Position numbers and translations under genes: made by a program
NCBI GenBank assembly: GCA_012221805.1
Contig: CP015195.1
Location: 558,001 to 622,000 of the forward strand
Length of the DNA stretch: 64,000 nucleotides
Reading direction: 5' to 3'
From: Pasteurellaceae bacterium RH1A
GTDB lineage: Bacteria > Pseudomonadota > Gammaproteobacteria > Enterobacterales > Pasteurellaceae
Part shown: positions 17,448 to 26,334 of the stretch, one piece after another
Layout of the letters: each line of letters starts with the position of its first letter
Numbering within the stretch: the stretch's first letter is position 1
The notes under the pieces: generated by a model
Seen by the model: only the letters and a program-made list of their open reading frames with translations
What the model was told of the DNA's origin: nothing
Database searches by the model: none

Positions 17448-18209
17448 TTATGCCGCAGCCAATGCGCCGGCGGCTTCCACCACCACCTTGATGGCACGGA
17501 TTTCGGTGTCCTTGATGGTTTCCTCATTTGGGATTTCTTGCTGGGTGCGGTTTACGATCACGCCTGATACCATACCCGCCTTAAGGCCTAGGGCTGAACA
17601 CATGGTAAAGAGCGTGCCGGATTCCATTTCAAAGTTCATCACATTCAGTTCTTGCCATTGTTTGAGGCTGCCTTGGTAGTGTTTCCACACCTTGCCTGAG
17701 TAGGTGTCGTAGCGCTCTTGGCCTGGGTAGAAAGTATCAGATGAAGCAGTAATGCCCACATAAGGGGTGATGCCTTGGTTTTGGGCGGCGGCATAAAGGG
17801 CGTTGGTGGCGGTGAAGTCGGCCACGGCTGGGTATTCCAGCGGAGCGAAGTGGCGGCTGGCGCCATCTAGGCGGACAGCGCCTGTGGTGACTAACACATC
17901 ACCTACATTGATATGCGGCTGAATCGCGCCAGTGGTGCCGATGCGGAGGAAGCTACGCACGCCTAATTGGGCCAATTCTTCCACACAGATAGAGACAGAC
18001 GGGCCGCCGATACCAGTTGAGCAAACCACAATCGGTTGGCCGTTTACATAGCCCAACCAGGAGGTAAACTCACGGGTGGACACAAGAAATTCTGGATTAT
18101 CCATTTGACGGGCGATGCGTTCAGAACGGGCAGGATCGCCTGGGACGATGGCGACTTTAGCGCCTTTTAACATGGCTTTGGTTAAACCTAAGTGAAATAC
18201 TTCAGACAT
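17448..18209 (-). CDS. udp: Uridine phosphorylase
   Basis: Cleaves uridine with phosphate to uracil and ribose-1-phosphate, complementing deoD in nucleoside salvage. The 253-residue protein has the NP-I family phosphate site V-P-G-D-P-A-R-S, the R-I-G-T-T-G-A-I-Q segment and the F-E-M-E-S-G-T-L nucleoside-binding motif of uridine phosphorylases. It stands alone, 3.7 kb from deoD and on the opposite strand. A CRP-like site 92 bases upstream suggests activation when cAMP is high, as known for udp in E. coli. Confidence 0.95.
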   Translation of the reverse strand: MSEVFHLGLTKAMLKGAKVAIVPGDPARSERIARQMDNPEFLVSTREFTSWLGYVNGQPIVVCSTGIGGPSVSICVEELAQLGVRSFLRIGTTGAIQPHINVGDVLVTTGAVRLDGASRHFAPLEYPAVADFTATNALYAAAQNQGITPYVGITASSDTFYPGQERYDTYSGKVWKHYQGSLKQWQELNVMNFEMESGTLFTMCSALGLKAGMVSGVIVNRTQQEIPNEETIKDTEIRAIKVVVEAAGALAAA

Positions 18210-18300
18210 AATGCTCTCCTTAATTTAGGGGTTGTTTTGGTTTATTTTACCTATGATGGCGGCCAACAAGCGATGATTTTCACTTAAAAATGTGCAAATT

Positions 18301-18316
18301 TGTGAAGTGGATCAAC
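18301..18316. promoter_or_regulatory. Probable CRP site upstream of udp
   Basis: TGTGA-AGTGGA-TCAAC matches the consensus TGTGA-N6-TCACA at eight of ten specified positions, 92 bases before the udp start. Confidence 0.55.
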
Positions 18317-18386
18317 TGAAAACGTTTGCGTCATTTCAGATTTGCAGATTTTGGTGCTTTTTTGGCCGCTTGTTGGAGTGAATTGA

Positions 18387-18438
18387 CGGCGGTTCGACTA
18401 ATGCTTCGACCAGCTCAGCAAGCATCTCACCGACCGCC
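18387..18438. repeat. Palindromic repeat family D (GGTTCGAC...GAGCT type), nested inverted repeat
   Basis: GGCGGTTCGAC and CACCGACCGCC flank an inner pair ATGCTTCGACCAGCT/AGCAAGCAT. The words GGTTCGAC, GCTTCGAC and GCTCA are shared with the element at 21291-21380. It lies between udp and asnC, just after the asnC stop. Confidence 0.6.
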
Positions 18439-18442
18439 TTAT

Positions 18443-18916
18443 CTAGGGCCTTATATCCCGCAAAATTGGGTTTTGCATGGAGATCAGGGTTTCGGTGGAT
18501 TGGATCTCGTCAATCAGCTGGATCTTGGTGGCCAGCACGCTGTGCAGTTCTTCGATGGTATGGGTCATGACCTTGAGGAAGATGGAGTAGTTGCCCGTGG
18601 TGTAGTAGGCCTCGACCACCTCCTCAAAGGCATTAAGTTTGGCGATAACCTGCTCGTAATCCTTGGCGGATTTCAAAATCACCCCGATAAAGCAGCAGAC
18701 ATCATAGCCCAGCTTGCGTTGGTTGAGGCGGATTTTTGTGCCTTCAATAATGCCCGACTGACGCATTTTTTCCACCCGCACATGAATGGTGCCTGCACTG
18801 ACCCCAAAATTTTTGGCCATTTCGGCATAGGGGGTGCGGGCATCATCAATTAAGGCCCGCAAAATTTGCCGATCAAGCGGGTCCAGTTGTTGATTTATTT
18901 GCAAATGCTTGTTCAA
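18443..18916 (-). CDS. asnC: Transcriptional regulator AsnC (Lrp/AsnC family), TTG start
   Basis: Activates the divergent asnA gene when asparagine is scarce. The 157-residue protein has an N-terminal helix-turn-helix (LDRQILRALIDDARTPYAEM, then VSAGTIHVRVEKM) and a C-terminal ligand-sensing RAM domain that includes YYTTGNYSIFLKV. IDEIQSTETLISMQNPI is almost the E. coli AsnC sequence. No ATG or GTG is available at the right place; the frame begins with TTG at 18916, with AAGGTGGG (18923-18930 on the minus strand) well placed before it. An ATT just before the TTG is a less likely start. The weak start codon may keep regulator levels low. Confidence 0.9.
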   Translation of the reverse strand: MNKHLQINQQLDPLDRQILRALIDDARTPYAEMAKNFGVSAGTIHVRVEKMRQSGIIEGTKIRLNQRKLGYDVCCFIGVILKSAKDYEQVIAKLNAFEEVVEAYYTTGNYSIFLKVMTHTIEELHSVLATKIQLIDEIQSTETLISMQNPILRDIRP

Positions 18917-19086
18917 AATTAGCCCACCTTTTTGATTTTGTTAATGAATACATAAAATATAGCACACTTAATTAGATAATATCTAATCATATTGCTTTTT
19001 TGTTTGATGAACCTTGCATTTTTTTGAGATTTCTTTAAATTAAGCTCATCTTTTTTGAATAAACACATTTACTTTAAGGACAAACC

Positions 19087-20079
19087 ATGAAAAAGTCATT
19101 TATCTTACAACAACAAGAAATCAGCTTTGTGAAGAACACCTTTACCCAAAACCTCATTGAGCAATTAGGCATTGTGGAAGTGCAAGGCCCAATCTTAAGC
19201 CAGGTGGGCAACGGTATGCAGGACAACCTGTCAGGCATTGAAAAGGCGGTACAAGTAAACGTTAAACAAATTCCTAATGCCACCTTTGAGATCGTCCACT
19301 CTCTAGCTAAATGGAAACGCCATACCCTGGCCCGCTTCCACTTTGCCGAAGGCGAAGGCCTCTTTGTTCACATGAAGGCGCTGCGCCCTGATGAAGACTC
19401 GCTCGATCCAACCCACTCGGTTTATGTGGATCAGTGGGACTGGGAAAAGGTTATTCCTGAAGGCCGCCGCAACTTTGACTACCTCAAAGAAACCGTGCGT
19501 TCCATCTACAAGGCCATTCGCTTAACCGAAATTGCAGTGGAAGCCCGCTTTGATATTCCATCTGTTTTGCCAAAAGAAATCACCTTTGTACACAGCGAAG
19601 ACTTGGTCAAACGCTACCCAGACATGACAGGCAAGCAGCGTGAAAATGCTATTTGTAAGGAATATGGTGCGGTATTCTTAATCGGGATTGGTGGAAAGCT
19701 TTCTGATGGCAAACCGCACGATGGCCGCGCCCCAGACTACGATGACTGGACAACCGAATCCGAAAAGGGCTACAAGGGCCTCAACGGCGATATTTTGGTT
19801 TGGAACGAAGAATTAGGCACAGCCTTTGAACTCTCTTCCATGGGCATTCGGGTGGATGAAAAGGCCCTACGCCTACAGGTGGAACTAACAGGCGACCAAG
19901 ACCGCCTAAAAATGGACTGGCACAAGGACTTGCTAGCAGGCCGCCTGCCGCTGTCTATCGGTGGTGGTATCGGCCAATCCCGCCTAGCCATGTTCCTTCT
20001 GCACAAAAAACATATCGGCGAGGTGCAATCCAGCGTGTGGCCGAAAGAAATGTTGGAGCAGTTTGATAATATTCTTTAA
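19087..20079 (+). CDS. asnA: Aspartate-ammonia ligase (asparagine synthetase A)
   Basis: Makes asparagine from aspartate, ammonia and ATP via aspartyl-adenylate; related to class II aminoacyl-tRNA synthetases. The 330-residue length is exact for the family. Class II motifs are visible: motif 2 region with the K-W-K-R-H-T-L-A-R segment near residue 74 and motif 3-like G-G-G-I-G-Q-S-R-L near 300. It is divergent from asnC with 170 bases between, an AT-rich region that must contain both promoters. AAGGA precedes the ATG. Confidence 0.97.
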   Translation: MKKSFILQQQEISFVKNTFTQNLIEQLGIVEVQGPILSQVGNGMQDNLSGIEKAVQVNVKQIPNATFEIVHSLAKWKRHTLARFHFAEGEGLFVHMKALRPDEDSLDPTHSVYVDQWDWEKVIPEGRRNFDYLKETVRSIYKAIRLTEIAVEARFDIPSVLPKEITFVHSEDLVKRYPDMTGKQRENAICKEYGAVFLIGIGGKLSDGKPHDGRAPDYDDWTTESEKGYKGLNGDILVWNEELGTAFELSSMGIRVDEKALRLQVELTGDQDRLKMDWHKDLLAGRLPLSIGGGIGQSRLAMFLLHKKHIGEVQSSVWPKEMLEQFDNIL

Positions 20080-20082
20080 GAT

Positions 20083-20187
20083 TGTAGGGGCAAATTATAT
20101 TTGCCCCTCATCTCTCTGATGGCGCCAGCGTCTTCGCTGGTGCCTTTTTTATTTGGCATTCGGCACCAGCCTGGAGGCTGGCGCCAG
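20083..20187. repeat. Family C hairpin followed by a family A inverted pair
   Basis: GTAGGGGCAAATTATATTTG is followed by CCCC, giving the hairpin GGGGCAAAT/ATTTGCCCC (20085-20108). It is followed by GATGGCGCCAGCGTCTTCGC (20118) and GGCACCAGCCTGGAGGCTGG (20163). The tract fills the gap between convergent asnA and hemH and is the only candidate for ending both transcripts. Confidence 0.75.
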
Positions 20188-20205
20188 CGAGTGCTAAAGC
20201 CCACG

Positions 20206-21168
20206 CTACGCAATTTTAGCCTCAATCAAACCCACCAAAGCCCGAATATGATCGTCACTGGCGTTCAAGGCTGGAATATAGCGGTAACTCTCCCCGCCTG
20301 CCTGTTCAAAGTATTCACGGTTTTCTTCGGCAATTTCTTCCAAGGTTTCTAAGCAGTCTGCCGAAAAGCCTGGGCAGATAACCGCCACCTTTTTCACGCC
20401 CTTTTGTGGGAAGTTTTGTAGGGTTTCATCTGTGTAAGGCTTAAGCCATTCTTCATCGCCAAAGCGGGATTGGAAGCTCAAGAACCATTGGTTTTCCTGC
20501 AAGCCTAATTTTTCGGCCACCAAACGGGCCGTTTCTCGGCAGTGGCTGGCGTAAAAATCGCCCTCGGTTTCATAGCGTTTTGGAATGCCGTGGAAGGAAA
20601 AGAGCAGCAGTTCATCTTCCTCCAATTTAACGGTGTTGGCCAAAGCCTGGATATAAAGGGGATCGTTGTGGTAGTTATGGATAAAATCAAAGGCCACCAT
20701 GCCCTTTTGGGTGCTCAGGCCACGGGCGAAGGCATCAAAGACTGAAGCCGTGGTGGTGGAGCTGTATTGGGGGTAGAGGGGCAGGACGATGATCTTGCTC
20801 ACGCCCTGCTTGAGCAGGCTGTCCACCGCCCCTTCAATGCTAGGGTTGCCGTAGCTCATGCCCAGTTCAACCACCACATTTTGATTTGTAAGTTTAAAGT
20901 GATTGGCCACCGCTTGCTGCTGCTGGCGGGAGATGGCTAGGAGCGGCGAGCCTGCTTCCGTCCAAATACTCTGGTAGGCTTCGGCCACCTTGGGGGAGCG
21001 TTTAGGCAAGACCATGGTGTTGAGAATAAGCTGCCACTTCCATTTGGGCAGGTCGATAACCCGCTGGTCGCTTAAAAATTGACGGAGGTAGCGTTTTACC
21101 GCAGGCGTAGTCGGTTCATCTGGGGTGCCGAGGTTGGCCAAGAGCACGCCGATTTTGGCTTGGGACAT
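20206..21168 (-). CDS. hemH: Ferrochelatase
   Basis: Inserts Fe(II) into protoporphyrin IX, the last step of heme synthesis, at the inner face of the cytoplasmic membrane. The 320-residue product shows the family signatures: G-V-L-L-A-N-L-G-T-P at the N-terminus, S-F-H-G-I-P-K-R-Y with the metal-binding His near residue 195, and P-G-F-S-A-D-C-L-E-T-L-E-E with the conserved acidic residues near 270. Its presence argues that the organism can make heme from protoporphyrin. AAGGAAAA precedes the ATG. Confidence 0.96.
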   Translation of the reverse strand: MSQAKIGVLLANLGTPDEPTTPAVKRYLRQFLSDQRVIDLPKWKWQLILNTMVLPKRSPKVAEAYQSIWTEAGSPLLAISRQQQQAVANHFKLTNQNVVVELGMSYGNPSIEGAVDSLLKQGVSKIIVLPLYPQYSSTTTASVFDAFARGLSTQKGMVAFDFIHNYHNDPLYIQALANTVKLEEDELLLFSFHGIPKRYETEGDFYASHCRETARLVAEKLGLQENQWFLSFQSRFGDEEWLKPYTDETLQNFPQKGVKKVAVICPGFSADCLETLEEIAEENREYFEQAGGESYRYIPALNASDDHIRALVGLIEAKIA

Positions 21169-21290
21169 AGGTTTTCCTTACTAAAATATCAAATGGGCAA
21201 AATTATGCCACAACTTGGCACAAAGGCCATAAATCAATTCAATCGTTGGGGATAAAAATCGGTATTATGCTGGCAATCGCACTACACAAA

Positions 21291-21380
21291 ACGGTTGCTG
21301 AGCTTGTCGAAGCATAAGTTTTGTGCAAAAAACAGGCTGAAAGACTAATGGTTCGACAAGCTCACCAACCGTCTTTCAGC
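21291..21380. repeat. Palindromic repeat family D, two arms
   Basis: ACGGTTGCTGAGCTTGTCGA (21291) and GGTTCGACAAGCTCACCAAC (21350) are imperfect inverted copies. A second, nested stem GCTGAAAGAC/GTCTTTCAGC encloses the right arm (21336-21380). It lies in the 304-base gap between hemH and lptM, which otherwise holds only their divergent promoters. Confidence 0.75.
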
Positions 21381-21472
21381 TTTATATTCATACTACATAA
21401 TACTGAAAATTATGGCTGATTTTATGGTATAACGTGGTAAAATCAGCCCACTTTTTGATTTAGGTAAAGATT

Positions 21473-21589
21473 ATGAAAAAATTCCTCTTTATTGCCCTTG
21501 TGGCTAGCCTTGGCTTAAGCGCCTGTGGCGTGAAAGGCCCGCTTTATTTCCCTGATAACCCACCTCCACACGAACAAAAGGCCCAGTAA
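21473..21589 (+). CDS. lptM: LPS-assembly lipoprotein LptM (YifL-like)
   Basis: A 38-residue lipoprotein: a short charged start, hydrophobic stretch and lipobox L-S-A-C with the modified Cys at residue 18, then G-V-K-G-P-L-Y-F-P, the diagnostic LptM segment. In E. coli, LptM helps LptD mature its disulfides in the outer-membrane LPS translocon. It lies directly upstream of lysA, as in many gammaproteobacteria, with 11 bases between them, and AGGTAAAG serves as ribosome site. Confidence 0.9.
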   Translation: MKKFLFIALVASLGLSACGVKGPLYFPDNPPPHEQKAQ

Positions 21590-21600
21590 GGACACGTTTA

Positions 21601-22851
21601 ATGGATCATTTTAACTATCACAACCAGCAGCTTATGGCCGAAGACGTGCCTGTGGCGGAAATCATCAAACAATACGGCAGCCCGGCCTATATCTATTCCC
21701 GTGCCACCTTGGAACGCCACTGGAAGGCTTTCGATCAAGCCTTTGGCAGCCACCCGCATTTGATTTGTTTTGCGGTCAAATCCAACTCCAACATTGGCTT
21801 GCTCAACCTGATGGCCCGTCTGGGCTCGGGCTTTGACATTGTCTCCCAAGGGGAGCTGGAACGGGTCTTGGCAGCAGGTGGGGAGGCCAGCAAGGTCATT
21901 TTCTCGGGCGTGGCCAAGTCCCACCAAGAAATTGAACGGGCCTTGGAGGTCGGCATTCGCTGCTTTAACGTGGAATCTGTGGCCGAACTTCACCGCATTA
22001 ATGAGGTAGCCGGCCAAATGGGCAAGACTGCCCCCATTTCGCTGCGGGTTAATCCTGATGTGGACGCCAAAACCCACCCCTATATTTCCACTGGCCTCAA
22101 GGAAAACAAGTTCGGCATTAGCGTGAAAGAAGCCCGCCAGGTCTATAACCTGGCCAAGGGTCTGCCTCATGTACAAATCACTGGTATGGACTGCCACATC
22201 GGCTCTCAACTGACCGAGCTGCAACCCTTCTTAGACGCGGCTGAACGGGTGATTGTGCTGATGGAGCAGCTCAAGGAAGATGGGATTGAGCTTCACCACT
22301 TGGATTTAGGCGGCGGCCTGGGCGTGCCTTATAATGGCGAAACCCCACCGCAGCCCAGCCAATACGTGGCCGCCCTCTTGGATAAGCTTGCAGCCTATCC
22401 CAACCTTGAAATTATCCTAGAACCCGGCCGGGCCATTACCGCCAATGCCGGCATTTTGGTGACCAAGGTGGAATATCTCAAGCAAAATGAAGACCGCAAC
22501 TTCGCCATTGTCGATACGGGCATGAACGATATGATCCGCCCTGCCCTCTATGAGGCCTATATGCAGATCATTGAGGTGGACAGAAACCTTGAGCGGGAAA
22601 AAGCCCTTTATGATGTGGTCGGGCCGATTTGTGAAACCTCGGATTTCCTAGGCAAGCAGCGGGAATTGGCCATCGACCAGGGCGATTTAATCGCTGTGCG
22701 TTCGGCCGGTGCTTATGGCGCGACCATGTCCTCCCACTACAACTCCCGCCCACGAGCCATTGAGGTTATGGTGGACGGCGCAACCGCCTACCTGATTAAG
22801 CAGCGGGAACGCTTTGAAGATCTGTGGCAGTTGGAGCGTTTATTGCCTTAG
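21601..22851 (+). CDS. lysA: Diaminopimelate decarboxylase
   Basis: Converts meso-diaminopimelate to lysine, the last step of lysine synthesis. A PLP enzyme of fold III with 416 residues. The Schiff-base lysine is Lys60 in F-A-V-K-S-N-S, the glycine-rich phosphate site is L-G-G-G-L-G-V near residue 240, and C-E-T-S-D near 345 is the substrate-binding Cys motif. It is translated just after lptM. No lysR-type regulator is adjacent, unlike in E. coli. Confidence 0.96.
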   Translation: MDHFNYHNQQLMAEDVPVAEIIKQYGSPAYIYSRATLERHWKAFDQAFGSHPHLICFAVKSNSNIGLLNLMARLGSGFDIVSQGELERVLAAGGEASKVIFSGVAKSHQEIERALEVGIRCFNVESVAELHRINEVAGQMGKTAPISLRVNPDVDAKTHPYISTGLKENKFGISVKEARQVYNLAKGLPHVQITGMDCHIGSQLTELQPFLDAAERVIVLMEQLKEDGIELHHLDLGGGLGVPYNGETPPQPSQYVAALLDKLAAYPNLEIILEPGRAITANAGILVTKVEYLKQNEDRNFAIVDTGMNDMIRPALYEAYMQIIEVDRNLEREKALYDVVGPICETSDFLGKQRELAIDQGDLIAVRSAGAYGATMSSHYNSRPRAIEVMVDGATAYLIKQRERFEDLWQLERLLP

Positions 22852-22863
22852 GTTTCCTCTTAA

Positions 22864-23032
22864 TCCCCTCCCCCGCTTGCGGGGAGGGTTAGGGTGGGGG
22901 GATTGCCGTCAGGCAACAAGCAGTTAGATTTTCATGAAAATTTGCAAATTTTTGTGATTTTTGCCCCGCTTGTCTCTTGAGCTTCGCTCAATCCCCCCTC
23001 CCCTGCCCTCCCCCGCAAGCGGGGGAGGGAGA
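22864..23032. repeat. Composite repeat: family B arms around an inverted uptake-signal pair
   Basis: An arm at 22864-22902 (CCCCTCCCCCGCTTGCGGGG start) and its inverted partner at 22991-23031 enclose AACAAGCAG...TTTGCAAAT...CCCCGCTTGT (22915-22973) and TTGAGCTTCGCTCAA. This is the same order as at 5422-5589. It fills the junction of convergent lysA and the EamA gene and probably terminates both. Confidence 0.8.
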
Positions 23033-23034
23033 AT

Positions 23035-23463
23035 TTACCGCTTGATAGCCAGCACCAACACACCCGCCGCCACCAATCCAATCCCCAGCCAATCCTGTCC
23101 ACTTGGCCGTTCACCCAAAAAGACCACCGCAAAAATGGCCACCAGCACCAGGCTCAGCTTATCAATGGGGGCGACTTGAGAGGCTTTGCCCATTTGCAGG
23201 GCCTTAAAATAGGCCAGCCAGGAAATTCCTGTGGCCAGGCCTGACAGAATGAGGAAGATCCAGTTACGGGTGCTAAGTGAACTCAAGGGCTGCCACTTGC
23301 CTGTGTAGGTTAAAAAAGCCCCCAGGGCCAGAAAAATCACGATAATGCGGATAAAGGTGGCGAAATCCGAGTCAATGCCCTGCAAGCCTACCTTGGCAAA
23401 GATGGCGGTTAGGGCAGCAAAAAGGGCGGAGGCCAAGGCCCAGTAGAGCCATTCTTGGGTCAT
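23035..23463 (-). CDS. Half-size EamA/DMT-superfamily transporter
   Basis: A 142-residue inner-membrane protein with one EamA domain of about five helices (A-I-F-A-K-V-G-L in the first, a L-G-E-R-P-S-G-Q-D loop before the last). Full EamA transporters have two such domains and about 300 residues, so this would have to work as a dimer, as small DMT proteins do. The substrate is unknown. No frameshift or downstream second half is visible, so the size appears natural. Lone leftward gene flanked by repeats on both sides. Confidence 0.78.
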   Translation of the reverse strand: MTQEWLYWALASALFAALTAIFAKVGLQGIDSDFATFIRIIVIFLALGAFLTYTGKWQPLSSLSTRNWIFLILSGLATGISWLAYFKALQMGKASQVAPIDKLSLVLVAIFAVVFLGERPSGQDWLGIGLVAAGVLVLAIKR

Positions 23464-23485
23464 AAGACACCTCTTCTATCTACTT

Positions 23486-23550
23486 GATGGCGCCAGCCTC
23501 CAGGCTGGTGCCTTGTATTTCTTCGCACCAGCCTGGAGGCTGGCGCTATC
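23486..23550. repeat. Palindromic repeat family A, inverted pair
   Basis: GATGGCGCCAGCCTCCAGGC (23486) and GCACCAGCCTGGAGGCTGGC (23525) are near-perfect inverted copies separated by about 12 bases. It lies between the mgl terminator and the EamA gene. Confidence 0.85.
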
Positions 23551-23560
23551 TTTTGAATAA

Positions 23561-23593
23561 AAGCAAAAAACCTGCACCGCAGGGCGGTACAGG
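23561..23593 (-). terminator. Terminator of the mglBAC operon
   Basis: On the minus strand a stem CCTGTACCGC/GCGGTGCAGG (one mismatch) is followed by GGTTTTTTGCTTTT. Confidence 0.8.
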
Positions 23594-23614
23594 CTCTATT
23601 TTAAACCAAGTGAC

Positions 23615-24625
23615 TTATTTTTTCTTGGCATATTTAAGGGAGTCAATGGCCACGGCCAAGATGATGATGCTGCCCTTGATGATGTATTGCCAGTATGGGT
23701 TTACGCCGATGTAGGTGAGGCCGTAGTTGATAACGGTAAAGATAAGCACCCCTGTTACCACGCCTAAAACTGTACCCACACCACCTGCGAAGGAGACACC
23801 ACCCACCACACAGGCTGCGATGGCATCAAGCTCATACATAAAGCCCAGGTTGTTGGTGGCAGAGCCGATACGGCCGGCCTCTAACATACCGCCGAAGGCG
23901 TAGAAGATACCTGCAATCATATAAATGGCTACTAGGTTGCGGGCCACGTTTACGCCTGACACCTTGGCTGCTTCTGGGTTGCCGCCGATGGCGAAGATGT
24001 TTTTACCAAAGCGGGTCTTGTTCCACATCACCCAAACCAAGAAGGCACACACTGCCGCATAAATGGTGATGTAGGACAGCTTGAAGGTGCCGAAGCGGAA
24101 GAAGCCCTGGGCAAAGTTGGTAAAGTTTTCGTTAAAACCGGCAATTGGGGAGCCGCCCACTGCATCATAGTAGAGGGAGTTGAAACCATACACGATGATC
24201 ATGGTACCCATGGTGGCGATAAATGGCGTGACGTTGAGGTAGGCGATAACAAAGCCGTTAATCAAGCCAATCACCGCACCCACTGCACACACGATAAGAA
24301 TCACTACAGGGATTGGAATTTCGCCCAGGTCTGGGAAAACTCGGTTCATATTGTCCATGGCCTGCAAGAGGGTGGCGGAAATCACCGCTGCCAAGCCCAC
24401 TTGACGACCGGCGGATAAGTCAGTCCCTTGGGTCACCAACAGGCCTGCCACACCCAGGGCGATAATCAAACGCACCGAAGACTGGGTTAAGATGTTACTG
24501 AAGTTGGTTAAACTTAAGAATGAGGTATCCTGGGCAATGATGATGCCAAGCAGGATAAGCAAGACGAAGTAGATCGCATTTTGCTTTAAAAACTCAAGGG
24601 TTTTATTTTGTTGTAAGGCTGCCAT
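23615..24625 (-). CDS. mglC: Galactose/methyl-galactoside ABC transporter permease MglC
   Basis: The membrane channel of the high-affinity galactose importer. 336 residues with about ten helices in the ribose/galactose permease family (BPD_transp_2). Recognisable segments are GVAGLLVTQGTDLSAGRQVG, where sugar permeases carry the L-S-x-G motif, and the cytoplasmic G-G-N-P-E-A-A-K-V-S-G-V coupling loop that contacts MglA. It is the last gene of mglBAC, 15 bases after mglA, and is followed by the operon terminator. Confidence 0.96.
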   Translation of the reverse strand: MAALQQNKTLEFLKQNAIYFVLLILLGIIIAQDTSFLSLTNFSNILTQSSVRLIIALGVAGLLVTQGTDLSAGRQVGLAAVISATLLQAMDNMNRVFPDLGEIPIPVVILIVCAVGAVIGLINGFVIAYLNVTPFIATMGTMIIVYGFNSLYYDAVGGSPIAGFNENFTNFAQGFFRFGTFKLSYITIYAAVCAFLVWVMWNKTRFGKNIFAIGGNPEAAKVSGVNVARNLVAIYMIAGIFYAFGGMLEAGRIGSATNNLGFMYELDAIAACVVGGVSFAGGVGTVLGVVTGVLIFTVINYGLTYIGVNPYWQYIIKGSIIILAVAIDSLKYAKKK

Positions 24626-24640
24626 AATTCACTTCCTTTT

Positions 24641-26167
24641 TTAGAGATATTTTGCTGCAAGTTGTAGGATTTCTTCTTGCGAGGTTTTTGCGGTTTCCAC
24701 AATGCCGGCCACCCGTCCATTGCTCATCACGAGAATGCGGTCGGTGACCCCCAGCAATTCAGGCATTTCGGAGGAAATCATAATGATGCCCTTGTCCTTT
24801 TTAGCCAGTTCGAGAATGAGTTGGTAGATCTCAAATTTGGCCCCGATGTCGATGCCTCGGGTTGGCTCGTCTAGCATAAGGATTTCAGGCTGGGTCAAGA
24901 GCCAGCGGCCGATAATGACCTTTTGCTGGTTACCGCCTGAAAGCGATCCAATATTGGTTTTATGGCTTGGGGTTTTGACGTTCATGGCATCAATCACCCA
25001 CTGGGTATCGCTCTTCATTTTCTTGTTGCTAAGCAGGCCCAAACTGCCAATATAGGATTTCATATTAGAAACCAGGGAGTTGAACTCAATGCTGAGATTG
25101 GCGTAAATCCCCGTGGAACGGCGTTCTTCCGTCACCAGGGCAAAGCCGTTGTTGATGGCCTCAAGGGCGGTGTGGTTGTTCATTTCCTTGCCGTGGAGCT
25201 TGATAGTGCCAGATGCCTTTTCCCGCACCCCGAAGATGGTTTCCACGATGTCCGTCCGTTTCGCCCCCACCAGGCCCGCAATGCCTAGCACCTCGCCCTT
25301 ACGCAGCTCAAAGCTGACATCTTGAATAGAAGGCTGGTTCTTGGCGGTCAGGTGTTCCACCTGCAAGATGGTTTCTTTGGGTTGGTTGGTTTTTTCAGGG
25401 AAGCGTTGGGTCAGTTCACGGCCAACCATCATAGACACAATTTCATCCATGGTGGTGGTTGGCACGGCCACGGTGTTGATCCACTTGCCGTCCCGCAGGA
25501 TGGTGATTTCATCGCAGATCTTGAAGATCTCGTCCATCTTATGCGAAATATAAATAATGCCGCAGCCCTTGTTTTTGAGCTTCTCAATGATTTTAAAAAG
25601 GTGATCGACTTCCTTTTCAGAGAGCGAAGAAGTCGGCTCGTCCATGATCACGATTTTGGCGTTGTAGGAGAAGGCCTTGGCGATTTCGATCATCTGCATT
25701 TGCGAAACCGAGAGCTTGGCCACTTTTTCTCTTGGGTCGATGTTAATGTCTAATTCATCAAAAATGGCCTTGGTTTCACGGTACATCTTAGCGTGATCGA
25801 CAAAGACGCCCTTGAGCGGGTAGCGACCCAGCCAAAGGTTGTCCATTACCGAGCATTGTTTAACCAGATTTAGCTCTTGATGCACCATGGAAATCCCGTT
25901 CTCAAGTGCCTCTTTGGAGGTCTTAAAATTCACAGGCTTGCCCAGAAAGAGGATTTCCCCTTCATCTTTGGCATAAATACCGAACAGACATTTTAACAGC
26001 GTGGACTTGCCCGCCCCGTTTTCACCCATAAGGGCGTGGACAGAGTAGGAACGCACGGTTAAATTGGCTTTATCTAAGGCTTTCACTCCAGGAAAGGACT
26101 TACTCACATTACTCATGGTGAGCAGCACTTGGCTATCTTGGCTTTCGTTTTGAATTGTTCTTGTCAT
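24641..26167 (-). CDS. mglA: Galactose/methyl-galactoside ABC transporter ATPase MglA
   Basis: Drives galactose import by ATP hydrolysis. 508 residues with two ABC domains. The first has Walker [10 protein letters not shown], signature L-S-V-S-Q and Walker B I-V-I-M-D-E-P. The second has a degenerate Walker A (G-L-V-G-A-K-R-T-D) but a good signature S-G-G-N-Q-Q-K and L-M-L-D-E-P-T-R-G, the normal asymmetry of this family. A GTG at 26179 is also in frame, but ATG 26167 has GAGG at the right distance. Confidence 0.96.
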   Translation of the reverse strand: MTRTIQNESQDSQVLLTMSNVSKSFPGVKALDKANLTVRSYSVHALMGENGAGKSTLLKCLFGIYAKDEGEILFLGKPVNFKTSKEALENGISMVHQELNLVKQCSVMDNLWLGRYPLKGVFVDHAKMYRETKAIFDELDINIDPREKVAKLSVSQMQMIEIAKAFSYNAKIVIMDEPTSSLSEKEVDHLFKIIEKLKNKGCGIIYISHKMDEIFKICDEITILRDGKWINTVAVPTTTMDEIVSMMVGRELTQRFPEKTNQPKETILQVEHLTAKNQPSIQDVSFELRKGEVLGIAGLVGAKRTDIVETIFGVREKASGTIKLHGKEMNNHTALEAINNGFALVTEERRSTGIYANLSIEFNSLVSNMKSYIGSLGLLSNKKMKSDTQWVIDAMNVKTPSHKTNIGSLSGGNQQKVIIGRWLLTQPEILMLDEPTRGIDIGAKFEIYQLILELAKKDKGIIMISSEMPELLGVTDRILVMSNGRVAGIVETAKTSQEEILQLAAKYL

Positions 26168-26248
26168 ATTCAGCCTCACAGAAAAAAGGGGAGCAAGCCC
26201 CCCTAGTATGTTGTGGGATAAATGCGTCTAAGCCATCAGGAGGAGGCA

Positions 26249-26306
26249 ACAAGCGGGGAAATTTTGCCTATTTTTTGCAAATTTTCTTACCTTTTCCACC
26301 GCTTGT
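26249..26306. repeat. Inverted uptake-signal pair between mglB and mglA
   Basis: ACAAGCGGGGAAATTTTGCC faces CCACCGCTTGT around TTTTTTGCAAATTTT. Inside an operon such a hairpin could lower read-through and so favour the binding protein over the ATPase and permease, a common need in ABC importers. Confidence 0.65.
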
Positions 26307-26334
26307 TCTGGCTTAGGGCAGTTAGCCGACAATC

